Shown here piece by piece: positions 8,920 through 18,408 of a stretch of 64,000 bases of DNA. The position numbers and the translations under genes were made by a program. This DNA is from CAG-1031 sp964391735 (lineage in GTDB: Bacteria; Bacteroidota; Bacteroidia; Bacteroidales; Muribaculaceae): NCBI GenBank assembly GCA_964391735.1, contig CAYMNF010000004.1, positions 1-64,000 on the forward strand. The letters are read 5' to 3'. The notes under the pieces are model-generated. The model was not told the origin of the DNA, searched no databases, and saw only the letters and a program-made list of their open reading frames with translations. Positions within the stretch are counted from its first letter, which is position 1. The number at the start of each line of letters is the position of its first letter.

Positions 8920-9183
8920 CACCCCTCCACACATTTAACATTTCCGCAACATCCCCTCCACCCCCGCCCCATGTTCAACCCCACGCATAAAAACGTATGC
9001 ACAAGCAGTTTACCCCCAGTCCGATTTCAGCGGACGCACGAACCGCGTCACTACGCTCGGGTATTATCCTTGGGTGCGTAAATTTTTGGCCGTCAATTGT
9101 TTATGTCGGAATTTGTATACCGCGAACGTTCGGGGCTATATCTATTTGGCGTAAACGATTAGGGAGCAATTATTTACGGGCCG
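8920..9183. other. Gene-free stretch between secreted-protein promoter and tRNA-Pro terminator
   Basis: About 260 bases hold no convincing gene. A 71-codon plus-strand frame exists (8997-9212) but has no start signal, no family resemblance and runs through the tRNA terminator. There are short inverted repeats (for example GTCCG...CGGAC near 9019-9035) and nothing else that I can name. Confidence 0.5.
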
Positions 9184-9217
9184 AAAAAAACTGTGTCACA
9201 ATGGAATTATGACACAG
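9184..9217 (-). terminator. Terminator of tRNA-Pro
   Basis: Stem CTGTGTCA (9191-9198) with TGACACAG (9210-9217). On the minus strand it is followed by seven T residues (9190-9184). It lies 15 nt downstream of the tRNA 3' end. Confidence 0.85.
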
Positions 9218-9231
9218 CCTCTTGAAATCTG

Positions 9232-9305
9232 TCGGGGTGAGAAGACTCGAACTTCCGACCTCCACGTCCCGAACGTGGCGCGCTAACCAACTGTGCTACA
9301 CCCCG
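9232..9305 (-). tRNA. tRNA-Pro (anticodon CGG)
   Basis: On the minus strand the acceptor CGGGGTG pairs with CACCCCG. The anticodon stem CCACG/CGTGG encloses loop TTCGGGA with CGG at 34-36. The T arm carries TTCGAGT. The discriminator is A and CCA is not encoded. It has its own consensus promoter between it and polA. Confidence 0.95.
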
Positions 9306-9320
9306 AGTTGATTGCGAGTG

Positions 9321-9352
9321 CAAAGGTAAGGAGCCTTTTTGAGTTTTGCAAA
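9321..9352 (-). promoter_or_regulatory. Promoter of tRNA-Pro
   Basis: Minus-strand TTTG at 9352-9349, a 20-bp spacer and TACCTTTG at 9328-9321 form a full consensus match. It lies in the short gap after the polA stop codon, 15 nt before the tRNA. Confidence 0.8.
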
Positions 9353-9373
9353 TTTTCTTTTATGCACGCTGCC

Positions 9374-12151
9374 TTATGAGTGTGCCGAGAGCCAGTCGGG
9401 GCCTATGCCGGTACCAACGGTTAGGGGGATACGTCCGCTGTAAGCCTCTGACATTGATTTTGTTACCAGCTCCTTCATGGTCTCGAGCTCATCAACATGC
9501 ACATTGAAAACCAATTCGTCATGAACCTGCATAACCATGCGCGAGCGTAATCCCCGACGCCGTATTTCGTCTGAAATTTTCACCATTGCTATCTTGATGA
9601 TGTCTGCAGCGGTGCCTTGGATAGGGGCGTTGACGGCGTTGCGCTCAGAAAATGCACGCACGGGTGCACTTCGGCTGTTGATGTCCGGCAGACGGCGGCG
9701 GCGGTGATAGAGGGTCTCGACATACCCGTCGCGGTGGGCTTGCTCCTTAACGCGCTCAATATATTCGCGGATATGGGGATAGCTGGCAAAGTATCCGTCA
9801 ATCAGCTCTTTAGCCTCAGCACGTGGAATGCCCAGCCGTTCTGACAGCCCGAATGCCGAGATGCCGTATACACTGCCGAAGTTTGCTGTTTTGGCATTGC
9901 GGCGTTGGTTCTCGGTGACATCCTCGGGGCGGACATGATAGATTTTGGCAGCCGTGGAACGGTGTATGTCGTCACCGCTGAGGAATGCCTCGGTCATATC
10001 CGGGTCTCCGGCGATGTCGGCAATCAGTCGCAGTTCAATCTGGCTGTAGTCTGATGCCATCACCACGCAGCCCGGGTCGGCGATGAATGCACGGCGTATC
10101 TCGCGCCCGTCGTCGGTGCGTATCGGCAGGTTTTGCAGGTTGGGATTGGTTGAGGAGATGCGTCCGGTGGCCGTGACCGTCTGGTTGAAGGTGGTGTGTA
10201 TCTTGCCGGTATGGCGGTTCACCAAGGCCGGTAGTGTATCAAGATAGGTTGTTACAAGCTTACGCAACTTTCGAATATCCAGAATCAGCTGAACCAGAGG
10301 ATGTGCATGGCGCAGCTTTTCAAGAATTGCCTCGGTGGTAGAGTATTGGCCCGAGGGGGTTTTCTTGGCTTTGGGGTCAAGTTTCAGCTTCTCAAAAAGG
10401 ATGTTGCCGACCTGCGTGGGAGAGGCGATATTAAAGACCTCCCCGGCAAGCTCAAATGCCTGATTCTCAAGTGCGTTCAGGCGTTGGGCATACTCGTCGC
10501 GAAGTTTGCGTAACTCCTCGACATCAACGCGCACGCCCGTCAGTTCCATCTCGGCAAGCACACGCACCGTGGGGAGTTCAATATCATTGAGCAGGTTCTC
10601 CATACCCATCTCCTTGACCTCAGCCAATAGCGGTTGGCGCAGGCGTAACACCGCATCGGCCTGGTGGCAGAATCGTTGGGCAAGTTCCTCGGGGTTGAGT
10701 GATGACTCCTTGTTCCAGTCTTTTGCGCCCGGCAGATAGGGGCTTTCAAGGTGCAGATATTTCCCCATCAGTTCAGGCAGGGAGTGCCTTCCTTCGGCAT
10801 CGATCAGGTAGTGGGTCACCGCCGTGTCAAAGTAGGGTGCTGACCATTCCACACCCTCACGTTGCAGAAGCACTATGGCACGTTTTACATCCTCACAACA
10901 CAGCACAGCATCGGATGTAAATAGCGGTTGGAGCATCGCCAGGATTGCGCGCCGCGCTGATTCCTCAGCCGGCAGCGGCACAAATGTGGCCCGGCAAGGA
11001 GCGTCGGCGATAGCAATCGCCTCAAGTCGCGCAGCCATAGCCTCAACGCCCGGGGCATACAGCGCCAGACCCGCAACCTCAGCCTTGGCGGCATTCTCTA
11101 CCACCCTCGCAACATCGGCCTCGGTGTCGGCCACGGCGTAAGCGCCAACGGGGCAGTCAAAGGTGGTAAGTGCCGGTCCGGCGGGCTGATTGTCGAACAG
11201 CGAGGGAGTGTAAGGCGCACCCGCCACAGCGTCAGTCTCGGTCACATTCCCGCCCACGGCAGAGGGGGCGACCCCGCGGCGCTTGTTCAGGCGCTGGATA
11301 AAGCTGCGGAACTCCAACTCGCGGAAAATCTGCAGCAGCTCATCCACATCCTCCGGGCGCCGTTGCAGGGTCTCGGGGGTGAGGTCGGCGGGCAGAGGCA
11401 CATCGGTGCGTATGGTCACCAGGCGTTTGTAGAGCCTGAGATTGTCAATGTTCTCGGCAAGTCGCTTGCCGTTGGCACCCTTCACCTCGCCTACGTGGTC
11501 GATGAGATTCTCAATTGACCCCCACTGCTTTATAAGGTTCTGCGCAGTTTTTGGGCCGATGCCGGGGATGCCGGGGATATTGTCGCTGGTGTCACCCTCC
11601 AGGGCCAACAAGTCGATAACCTGGCGAGGGTTCTCCACGCCGTAACGCTCGCACACCTGGCGCGGGCCGCGAATCTCAAACCCCTCGCCACGCAGAGCCG
11701 GCCGGTACATGAACACCCGGTCGGTCACCAACTGGCCGTAATCTTTGTCAGGGGTCATCATATACGTCTCGAAGCCCAGGCTCTCGGCGCGACGTGACAA
11801 TGTGCCGATAACGTCATCAGCCTCGAATCCCTCAACCTCAACAACCGGTATGTGAAAAGCATGGAGAATGCGCTTGATGTATGGGATAGCAATAGTGATA
11901 GCCTCAGGTTGCTTGTCACGCTGAGCCTTGTATTCGGGATACTCCTCATGTCGGAATGTAGGGCCGGCCGGGTCAAAGCACACGGCAATGTGCGAGGGAT
12001 CCTCCTTGTTGAGGAGGTCATACAAGGTGTTTACAAACCCGAAGATTGCCGAGGTATCCATGCCGGTTGAGGTTACGCGGGGCGACCGTATCAGGGCATA
12101 GTAACCACGGTATATAAGGGCAAAGGCATCAAGCAAAAAGAGCTTTTCCAT
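9374..12151 (-). CDS. polA: DNA polymerase I
   Basis: 925 residues from the ATG at 12151 (MEKLFLLDAFALIYRGYYA). The frame remains open upstream, but the added residues are a Pro/Arg-rich string overlapping xseB. The N-terminal 5'-3' exonuclease/FEN domain (1-~300) carries GFEADDVIGT and GDTSDNIPGIPGIGPKTA. The C-terminal family A polymerase domain carries motif A (DYSQIELR), the O-helix (RRNAKTANFGSVYG) and motif C (QVHDELVF). The middle domain has the 3'-5' exonuclease fold length, but the DTET motif is replaced by GLALYAPG and the Asp of NLKYD by Ala, so proofreading is probably absent. It is last in the xseA-xseB-polA train, 13 nt after xseB. It serves Okazaki processing and repair. Confidence 0.97.
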   Translation of the reverse strand: MEKLFLLDAFALIYRGYYALIRSPRVTSTGMDTSAIFGFVNTLYDLLNKEDPSHIAVCFDPAGPTFRHEEYPEYKAQRDKQPEAITIAIPYIKRILHAFHIPVVEVEGFEADDVIGTLSRRAESLGFETYMMTPDKDYGQLVTDRVFMYRPALRGEGFEIRGPRQVCERYGVENPRQVIDLLALEGDTSDNIPGIPGIGPKTAQNLIKQWGSIENLIDHVGEVKGANGKRLAENIDNLRLYKRLVTIRTDVPLPADLTPETLQRRPEDVDELLQIFRELEFRSFIQRLNKRRGVAPSAVGGNVTETDAVAGAPYTPSLFDNQPAGPALTTFDCPVGAYAVADTEADVARVVENAAKAEVAGLALYAPGVEAMAARLEAIAIADAPCRATFVPLPAEESARRAILAMLQPLFTSDAVLCCEDVKRAIVLLQREGVEWSAPYFDTAVTHYLIDAEGRHSLPELMGKYLHLESPYLPGAKDWNKESSLNPEELAQRFCHQADAVLRLRQPLLAEVKEMGMENLLNDIELPTVRVLAEMELTGVRVDVEELRKLRDEYAQRLNALENQAFELAGEVFNIASPTQVGNILFEKLKLDPKAKKTPSGQYSTTEAILEKLRHAHPLVQLILDIRKLRKLVTTYLDTLPALVNRHTGKIHTTFNQTVTATGRISSTNPNLQNLPIRTDDGREIRRAFIADPGCVVMASDYSQIELRLIADIAGDPDMTEAFLSGDDIHRSTAAKIYHVRPEDVTENQRRNAKTANFGSVYGISAFGLSERLGIPRAEAKELIDGYFASYPHIREYIERVKEQAHRDGYVETLYHRRRRLPDINSRSAPVRAFSERNAVNAPIQGTAADIIKIAMVKISDEIRRRGLRSRMVMQVHDELVFNVHVDELETMKELVTKSMSEAYSGRIPLTVGTGIGPDWLSAHS

Positions 12152-12164
12152 GCTGTGCGGGATT

Positions 12165-12434
12165 TTAGAAAGGGATTTCGTTGGAGGGGGCGGAGGGGGC
12201 CTCCTTCTCGGCAGGCTTGATGCCGTCAAGAACGCTGCGAAGCTCCTCCTCGGTTGAGGTGAGGCGCGCGCGGCAGGCCGTCAACAGCTCGGCGGCACGG
12301 CGCGTGTAGGTGGCAAGTTGATCAATGTCAATGCGGTCATCCTGCATCTTGCTCACTATTGAGTCAAGCTCCCTGACCGCCTCACTGTATGTCATTTGGT
12401 CAACCGGTGTAAAAGTAACGTTTTCAGAATTCAT
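12165..12434 (-). CDS. xseB: Exodeoxyribonuclease VII small subunit
   Basis: 89 residues from the ATG at 12434 (MNSENVTFTPVDQMTYSEAV). It has the family core YSEAVRELDSIVSKMQDD followed by a second helix (TYTRRAAELLTACRARLTSTEEEL). XseB is a helical protein that oligomerises on XseA to form exonuclease VII, which degrades single-stranded DNA into oligonucleotides. The start lies inside the last codons of xseA, which indicates translational coupling. A longer reading from 12452 is possible but would extend further into xseA. Confidence 0.9.
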   Translation of the reverse strand: MNSENVTFTPVDQMTYSEAVRELDSIVSKMQDDRIDIDQLATYTRRAAELLTACRARLTSTEEELRSVLDGIKPAEKEAPSAPSNEIPF

Positions 12435-13821
12435 TTTTATTTGAAATGTCATTGACTACCGATGTCAAAGTCCCGTCTGAGAGGACTGTCATGACAACAT
12501 CGCCGGGATTAATTTCTTTTGCCGAGGTTATGGCCCTGCCGTTTATGCGGGTTATGGAGTAACCGCGGCGAAGGGTTGCCTGTGGCGACAACGAGTCGGC
12601 CAGTCGGGCCAGTGCCTCTAATTGATTTTTCTGGCGAGGAATTATCCCCTGCAAGGCTACGGGCAGGGCTTTGGCCCTCATCTCAAGCATCTGTCGGTGC
12701 CCGGCAATTGTACCGTTGGCAGCAACGCTGAGGGCCCCCGCCATGGCATCAAGACGGGTTGAGGCACTGAGCAGATGTGTGCGAACCCCGCTCAGTTTCA
12801 GGGCAGCTGTGTTTATGCGTGTACGCATCCTGTCCACCGCCATCCCCGGCAGCAGGGGCAGCAGGGCCTCGACATGTGCCAACTGTGAGCGGCATCCCCC
12901 CACCATGTTGTTGACATAGTCAGCCACACTCTTTGCAACTGACTGCAGATGATTCAACATGTCGGTATTGCGTGCAACCAGCCAAGCACCGGCATCGGTG
13001 GGCGTTTTTGTACGGGTGTTTGCAACCCAGTCAAGCAATGTGACGTCTCGGTCATGGCCAAGCCCGATAAGTACCGGCAGGGGGAAAGCCGCAATCATGG
13101 CGGCCAAGTCGTAATTCTCAAAGCATGATAGGTCAGCCGAGCTTCCACCCCCGCGCACAATCACCACGCCGTCCCATAGATGTTGCTCGGCGGCAATTGC
13201 CTGCAGGGCGTCAATGATTGACTGCGGGGCGCGGTCGCCCTGCATCAGGGCCGGGAACAGCCCGGTCCTGAAACGCAGACGGTGCGGGTTGGTGTCAGGC
13301 CGTGTCAGGTGGTTGAGGAAGTCGCCATACCCGGCGGCAGTGTCAGCCGAGACCACGGCTATGCGCCATGTGTGCACGGGCCAGGGCAGCCTGCGGTTGC
13401 GCTCAAGCAGCCCGGCGGCCTGAAGCTTGGCGATGCTCTCACGGCGCCGACGCTCAAGGTCCCCCAAGGTATACGAGGGGTCAATATCAACAATGTTCAG
13501 GGAAAAACCGTAGGCGGGATGATACCCTGCATTGACATTGAGCAGCACCTGCATCCCGGTTGCCAATGGTCGCCCTGTGGCAGCGATGAATCGTTGGTTA
13601 AGCCCGCGGAAAACGTTGGCCCAGCAGTTGGCCCTACAACGGGCAATGATTTCGCCCGCTTCGTTCTTCTCGACTAACTCTGTGTAGCAGTGGGCTTTTA
13701 CTGCAAAGTCCACCAACTCAGCTCGCACCCACACGCGTGCAAGACCCGGGGTGCGGGTAATCGCACCTGAGACACGCTCAAGCAACTGGCGCAGGGAGAG
13801 GGATTGGAGGGGCTCAGCCAA
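12424..13821 (-). CDS. xseA: Exodeoxyribonuclease VII large subunit
   Basis: 465 residues, normal length for XseA. An N-terminal OB-fold (about 1-110, LARVWVRAELVDF) is followed by the catalytic exonuclease VII domain. That domain shows the motifs IAVVSADTAAGYGDFLNHL (near 155), GVVIVRGGGSSADL (near 215) and PVLIGLGHDRDVTLLDWVA (near 252). A helical region and a C-terminal segment with LRRGYSITRINGRAI complete the family pattern. It acts with XseB on single-stranded DNA in repair. Its 3' end overlaps xseB by 11 nt. Confidence 0.95.
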   Translation of the reverse strand: MAEPLQSLSLRQLLERVSGAITRTPGLARVWVRAELVDFAVKAHCYTELVEKNEAGEIIARCRANCWANVFRGLNQRFIAATGRPLATGMQVLLNVNAGYHPAYGFSLNIVDIDPSYTLGDLERRRRESIAKLQAAGLLERNRRLPWPVHTWRIAVVSADTAAGYGDFLNHLTRPDTNPHRLRFRTGLFPALMQGDRAPQSIIDALQAIAAEQHLWDGVVIVRGGGSSADLSCFENYDLAAMIAAFPLPVLIGLGHDRDVTLLDWVANTRTKTPTDAGAWLVARNTDMLNHLQSVAKSVADYVNNMVGGCRSQLAHVEALLPLLPGMAVDRMRTRINTAALKLSGVRTHLLSASTRLDAMAGALSVAANGTIAGHRQMLEMRAKALPVALQGIIPRQKNQLEALARLADSLSPQATLRRGYSITRINGRAITSAKEINPGDVVMTVLSDGTLTSVVNDISNKNEF

Positions 13822-13835
13822 GACTGCTATCTCTT

Positions 13836-14453
13836 TTACTGTTTCTTAAATTGCTTGCCATCCCAGCGATACACAAGGCGCGGAAGCATCCAGGCCGAGA
13901 TTTGGCTGAACATATCTTTCCCTAAAAATGACTCTGAATTGTTTGTCACAGTCAGGGTCTTGTCTGCCGGTGAGTAGGTATACCCCGCCATCAGGAAGGG
14001 TACCAGCATGGTAACATCAGCCTCATGTGATTTGTCGGTCAGGAAGTTGGTGATGTCGGGCGCAGTAAAAATCTTTTTGCCGTCAAGCTGTTGCCAGCCC
14101 TCGTCATAGAACGCTATGGTGCTGTTGGGAGCGGGAGTGCGCACCGTTGATATAACGGCGTATATATTTTTCCCGTTGGCGGGCAGCAGGTCAATCTCTA
14201 CGGTTGAGGCATCGGTCATCTGCAACACTATGCGCTCAGGGTCAAGCTCTGTGATGCGTGAGGCTCCTTCAAGGGCATTTTTTGTGCTGTTCTTTAGCCC
14301 GGCTTGATAATAGTCAAGCATATCAAGGCGCGTATTTTTGTCCAGAAGTGGTAAGACCGTGCGCGGTGCCGAAACAAATGCGTCCTTCGCTGTGACTGCG
14401 TACATCCCCACAACAGAGAGGAGGCAGAGGGAGAAGATTAATATCTTTTTCAT
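13836..14453 (-). CDS. DUF3256 family secreted protein
   Basis: 205 residues with a signal peptide (MKKILIFSLCLLSVVGMYAV). The body matches DUF3256, a family restricted to Bacteroidales whose members begin with a segment like DAFVSAPRTVLPLLDKNTRLDML and end near LPRLVYRWDG. The function of the family is unknown; it is predicted to be periplasmic or outer-membrane associated. It lies 14 nt upstream of xseA on the same strand, probably in one transcript, and follows another small secreted protein of similar regulatory context. Confidence 0.8.
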   Translation of the reverse strand: MKKILIFSLCLLSVVGMYAVTAKDAFVSAPRTVLPLLDKNTRLDMLDYYQAGLKNSTKNALEGASRITELDPERIVLQMTDASTVEIDLLPANGKNIYAVISTVRTPAPNSTIAFYDEGWQQLDGKKIFTAPDITNFLTDKSHEADVTMLVPFLMAGYTYSPADKTLTVTNNSESFLGKDMFSQISAWMLPRLVYRWDGKQFKKQ

Positions 14454-14483
14454 TGAGAGAAAGTTATTTGCAAATCTAACTGT

Positions 14484-14975
14484 TTATTCCTTGATTTCAG
14501 ATTGCAGTGTTACGGTTTTTCCTTTGACATACGCTACAACCCGGTAAGACCCTTTTTTGGAGGACAAGGTGTATGTGTTTCCTTTTTTTGTCCAGCCGGT
14601 TCCGGTCAGGGTACGAATAAACTCTTTGAGCTCAAGTTCGGTGCCGAATGTTACGATGCATTTGCCCTCATCAGACATGTCATCACATGTCATCAGAATA
14701 TGGGTGTTGCGCCGATTGGCTTTAAGGGTGTAATAAGTTGGCTCCATGCCCTTTCGGGTTACACTACCCTTGAATCCTATTTGCTTCAACAAGCTTGCAA
14801 CTTTATTCGGGTTACGAAGTAGCACACCGTCATCTGTTGAGCGGTCAACCAACATAAATTGGGTCACGGGTGAGTTGGAGTCAAAAGAATGTGCCGGCAA
14901 CGATGTTACTACCGTGAGGGCCAGTAACAGAATGATTTTAACCAAGCACTGCTTGAAGGAGAATATCTTTTTCAT
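14484..14975 (-). CDS. Small secreted hypothetical protein
   Basis: 163 residues with an N-terminal signal segment (about 1-31, ending SLPAHSF). No family is recognised. The mature part is Lys/Thr-rich with alternating beta-like segments (GSYRVVAYVKGKTVTLQSE at the end), suggesting a small beta-rich periplasmic or surface protein of about 130 residues. It sits 14 nt after the ABC exporter gene and 30 nt before the DUF3256 gene on the same strand, so the three are probably co-expressed. It may be a distant relative of small Bacteroidales DUF4252-like proteins; that is only a guess from size and signal. Confidence 0.65.
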   Translation of the reverse strand: MKKIFSFKQCLVKIILLLALTVVTSLPAHSFDSNSPVTQFMLVDRSTDDGVLLRNPNKVASLLKQIGFKGSVTRKGMEPTYYTLKANRRNTHILMTCDDMSDEGKCIVTFGTELELKEFIRTLTGTGWTKKGNTYTLSSKKGSYRVVAYVKGKTVTLQSEIKE

Positions 14976-14989
14976 TATTTTTTTTGTAT

Positions 14990-16840
14990 TTAAGACATTG
15001 CCTGCATCTGCACCAAGCGTGTGTACACACCGTCCTTGGCCATAAGTTCGGCGTGAGTACCGCGTTCAACGATTCGCCCCTCTGATAGAACACAAATCTC
15101 TGAAGCGTTGCGTATGGTTGACAACCGGTGGGCTATAACCAGTGTGGTGCGGTTGGCCATGAGGCGTTCCAGAGCCTGTTGCACCAGGTGTTCGCTCTCA
15201 GAGTCCAGGGCTGAGGTAGCCTCATCCAGTATCAGCACCGGCGGATTCTTAAGTATGGCGCGCGCTATGGAGATGCGTTGTCGCTGACCACCCGATAGGC
15301 GGCAACCGCGGTCACCCACAATAGTGTCATACCCCTTGTCGGTGGCCATGATAAAGTCATGGGCGTTGGCTATGCGGGCAGCCTGTTGCACCTGCTCGAG
15401 GGTAGCATCCTCAACGCCAAAGGCTATGTTGTTGAAGAAGGTGTCGTTGAAGAGGATCGCCTCCTGGTTGACATTACCCATAAACCCGCGCAGGTCAGCC
15501 ACACGCAGGTCGCGGATGTCTATGCCGTCTATCTTCACGGCCCCTTTCTGCACGTCATAGAAGCGCGGCAACAGGTCAACAAGCGTCGATTTTCCCGACC
15601 CGCTCTGCCCCACAAGGGCCACGGTCTTGCCGGGCTCAACCGTCAGTGATACATCTTTCACAACCGGGACATCCTCAGAATAACCAAAGGTGACATTCTC
15701 AAAGTCCACGCGTCCGTTGAAATCCTTGATTACAGCGGGCTTTGCCGGGTCGGCGATAGGATTCTGGGCATTGAGGATGCGGTCAACGCGCTGCATTGAT
15801 GCCAACCCCTTTTGTATGGCATAGGCGGCTTTGCTGAGGTCCTTGGCCGGATTGATGATGCTGTAGAATATCACCATGTAATAGATAAAGGAGGGTGCGG
15901 TGATTGAGGACTGCCCGTTAATAATGAGTATACCGCCAAACCACAATACTATTGATATGGTGAGGGTCCCCAGAAACTCGCTCATAGGGTGGGCCAGAGC
16001 CTGCCGGCGCGCCACTCGGTTCGAGAGGTTGAAGAATTCTTGATTTTCTCCGTCAAAACGTCTGCGCATACGTCCCTCGGCATTGAAAGCCTTTATAATG
16101 CGCAGCCCGCCAAGGGTCTCCTCAATGGTGCTCATCAACACGCCCCATTGGTTCTGTGCCTCAAGCGACTTGCGTTTCAGTCTTTTCCCCACATTGCCCA
16201 TCAGCAGGCCCGCAATTGGCAACAGCACTAATACAAAAACCGTAAGCTGCCAGCTAATGAATATCATTGTAGCCAGGCATACAATAATCATCACCGGATT
16301 TTTGAACAGCATGTCAAGGGATGACATTATCGAGTTCTCAATCTCGGCAACATCCCCGGTCATACGGGCCATAACATCACCCTTGCGTTCGCTGGTGAAA
16401 AATCCCATGGGCAGACGCAAAATCTTGTCGTACATAAAGTCGCGTATGTCACGCACAATGCCTGAACGCATGGGGATGATAAAGTATGACGCCAGATAGG
16501 TAACGCCGGTCTTCAGGCCGGTCATCACCACAAGCAGCAGTGCCAACAGTGCCAGAGTGGCGGACTGGCCAAAATGTTCAATGGCCTCTTGGGTAAAGTA
16601 ATAGAAATTATTGAAGACGACATCCTTCAGGGAACCGTCCTGCAGGGTCATGTAGTGGTAGCCCGTCTCCCGGATTTTGAAAAGCATCTCCAGGATAGGT
16701 ATGATTACGGCAAAAGAGAAGATTGTGAGTACCGCCGACAACAAGTTGAACACCAGGTTCAGGGCCAGGTACTTCTTGTAGGGTGGCACAAACCGCCACA
16801 GCATCTTCCAAAAGTCGCGCATACCAAATATTTTTGGCAA
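14990..16840 (-). CDS. MsbA-like ABC exporter (membrane and ATPase fused)
   Basis: 616 residues. The N-terminal six-helix exporter domain covers about 1-340. The C-terminal nucleotide-binding domain shows Walker A GQSGSGKST (near 418), Q-loop VNQEAILFNDT, signature LSGGQRQRISIARAI, Walker B VLILDEATSALD and the switch histidine in VIAHRLSTI. It forms a homodimer in the inner membrane. Bacteroidales usually carry this gene as a lipid A exporter candidate (MsbA) or a general lipid/drug exporter; sequence alone does not settle the substrate. It lies between a membrane glycosyltransferase-like gene and small secreted proteins. Confidence 0.9.
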   Translation of the reverse strand: MPKIFGMRDFWKMLWRFVPPYKKYLALNLVFNLLSAVLTIFSFAVIIPILEMLFKIRETGYHYMTLQDGSLKDVVFNNFYYFTQEAIEHFGQSATLALLALLLVVMTGLKTGVTYLASYFIIPMRSGIVRDIRDFMYDKILRLPMGFFTSERKGDVMARMTGDVAEIENSIMSSLDMLFKNPVMIIVCLATMIFISWQLTVFVLVLLPIAGLLMGNVGKRLKRKSLEAQNQWGVLMSTIEETLGGLRIIKAFNAEGRMRRRFDGENQEFFNLSNRVARRQALAHPMSEFLGTLTISIVLWFGGILIINGQSSITAPSFIYYMVIFYSIINPAKDLSKAAYAIQKGLASMQRVDRILNAQNPIADPAKPAVIKDFNGRVDFENVTFGYSEDVPVVKDVSLTVEPGKTVALVGQSGSGKSTLVDLLPRFYDVQKGAVKIDGIDIRDLRVADLRGFMGNVNQEAILFNDTFFNNIAFGVEDATLEQVQQAARIANAHDFIMATDKGYDTIVGDRGCRLSGGQRQRISIARAILKNPPVLILDEATSALDSESEHLVQQALERLMANRTTLVIAHRLSTIRNASEICVLSEGRIVERGTHAELMAKDGVYTRLVQMQAMS

Positions 16841-16884
16841 AGTTACATAAAATTGTGCTAAAAGGGGATAGGAAATTTAACGGG

Positions 16885-18408
16885 TTAGCGCAACATCTTC
16901 AGCCGGATATCTTTCCAGTAGACATACCCCCGTGGCAACAAGTTGAAGTCTCGGTCCCCGGGGTCTCGATCACGTTTTTGAATGACGTAAATGATGGTGT
17001 CATTCTTCATGAGAGGCGTTACTACCATTTCTGTCCCATCCTGTTCGCGCCACACGCCCAGGGCCCGGGCAGCATCGGGACATTGCAGGGTTGCCGTCAC
17101 CTCCCCGGGCAGCTGCAAGCCTCCTTCGGCCTGCCATGGTTGCAAATGTTGTACCGAGGTGGGCAACACTGCAAGCGGCCTGAGTGAGTCGCCGTACGCT
17201 TTGGTTAGGGATGAGAGGGTGTAGTAGTCATCGGCATCGGGGACACCTCGTGTGCGGTGAAAGGTCAATACCGGCACATCAGGGTCATCGGTGAAATCAT
17301 AGAAGACGTTCCCGTCAGGTGACTGTTGATACAGGGCAATTACCTCGGCAAGCTCGTTGCCGCGTTTCAGTTGCCAATATGCCAGAGCCGCATATTCGGC
17401 AATTATAACTAAACCCAAGATGGCGGCCAACCATTTCGGCTGTTTTTGACATGGTTTTATCCACAGCGCAAAGGCTATGAGGGCATAGATATTGGCAAAC
17501 CAGCCGCTGCGTCCCACTATCCCGCCGACAGCACTGAATGCCATGGCTGAGACAGCGGCGACAATCCAGATACACACCTTGCCGCGTAGCAGCTCTTTCA
17601 GGGATGCCGGTTTAACAATCCCGGTAACAATCAGGGCAAGCGTCAAAGCCAACGCTATGTAGTCACTCTTCAGCAACAAGGGAAGCACAGGGTCATCAGG
17701 CTGAAATCCTTTGGTGGCGCGCATCCAGATGCCCGGAGAGATGAATGCCACAAAAGCCCCGAAGACAAACGCCCCGAAGACGATACGGTTTGAGCGGGAC
17801 ATTTTGCGCCATTGTCCGTTGAGCAATCCCCATATCACAAGGCCGGCAACCAGAGGAGCCGACATTGACTCATGCATCATGCCGCCGATAAGGGTAGCCA
17901 TTGCAGCCAATCCCGTGACGGCTCCCGGTTTTAGGCGATGCAATATAAGCCAAACCGAGAACAAGCCCAAGGCTGCCGCCCAGACATAGTTGAAGGCAAA
18001 GTCAAACATCATCATGCCGTCCCACCATGTCAAGGCAAAGACGGCGCAAAACAGCAGAGCGATGGCATGTAAGGGTTTCTCGCGCCATTGCGGGCAACCC
18101 ATTCTCACAATCATGGCCAGCATGGCACCAACCATCAACCCCGAGACGATGCGCACAAGGTTGTAGGGCAGAAAGTATAGCCACATCGGGGCGAAGAAAT
18201 TGGCGGCTCGTCCGTTGCTTACAACCCAATGGCGCAAAATCCAACGCGGGTAATACAGCAGGTTGCCGTTGTAGTATTCACGATATGCCAAGCCATAGTC
18301 AACGTCGTCACATGTCGGCCACACGCCAAAGTTGGCCACAATGCTAAGCAGGGCGACAATTGCTATCACCGCCCACACCCACATTGAATAATTGCTGTAT
18401 CTCTTCAT
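16885..18408 (-). CDS. DUF6056-like polytopic membrane protein
   Basis: 507 residues with about 10-11 hydrophobic segments in the first 330 residues and a soluble C-terminal region of about 150 residues. The WPTCDDVDY motif at about 31-39, just after the first membrane helix, resembles the acidic first-loop motif of GT-C type glycosyltransferases and DUF6056 proteins. This suggests use of a lipid-linked sugar at the outer face of the inner membrane; that is inference. The start overlaps the stop of the upstream MFS gene (ATGA), indicating coupling. No homology allows a substrate to be named. Confidence 0.65.
   Translation of the reverse strand: MKRYSNYSMWVWAVIAIVALLSIVANFGVWPTCDDVDYGLAYREYYNGNLLYYPRWILRHWVVSNGRAANFFAPMWLYFLPYNLVRIVSGLMVGAMLAMIVRMGCPQWREKPLHAIALLFCAVFALTWWDGMMMFDFAFNYVWAAALGLFSVWLILHRLKPGAVTGLAAMATLIGGMMHESMSAPLVAGLVIWGLLNGQWRKMSRSNRIVFGAFVFGAFVAFISPGIWMRATKGFQPDDPVLPLLLKSDYIALALTLALIVTGIVKPASLKELLRGKVCIWIVAAVSAMAFSAVGGIVGRSGWFANIYALIAFALWIKPCQKQPKWLAAILGLVIIAEYAALAYWQLKRGNELAEVIALYQQSPDGNVFYDFTDDPDVPVLTFHRTRGVPDADDYYTLSSLTKAYGDSLRPLAVLPTSVQHLQPWQAEGGLQLPGEVTATLQCPDAARALGVWREQDGTEMVVTPLMKNDTIIYVIQKRDRDPGDRDFNLLPRGYVYWKDIRLKMLR

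Noticed and set aside
8754..9002. Minus-strand 82-codon frame over the promoter of the giant gene
   Set aside because: It spans the consensus promoter and structured leader, and its composition (Trp/Cys/Gly-rich) is unlike that of the neighbouring genes.
8920..9180. Possible small RNA in the gene-free stretch
   Set aside because: Only short weak inverted repeats, no consensus promoter facing it and no own terminator; not enough to support a gene.
8997..9212. Plus-strand 71-codon frame in the gene-free stretch
   Set aside because: No family resemblance and no promoter or start context; it runs through the tRNA-Pro terminator stem.
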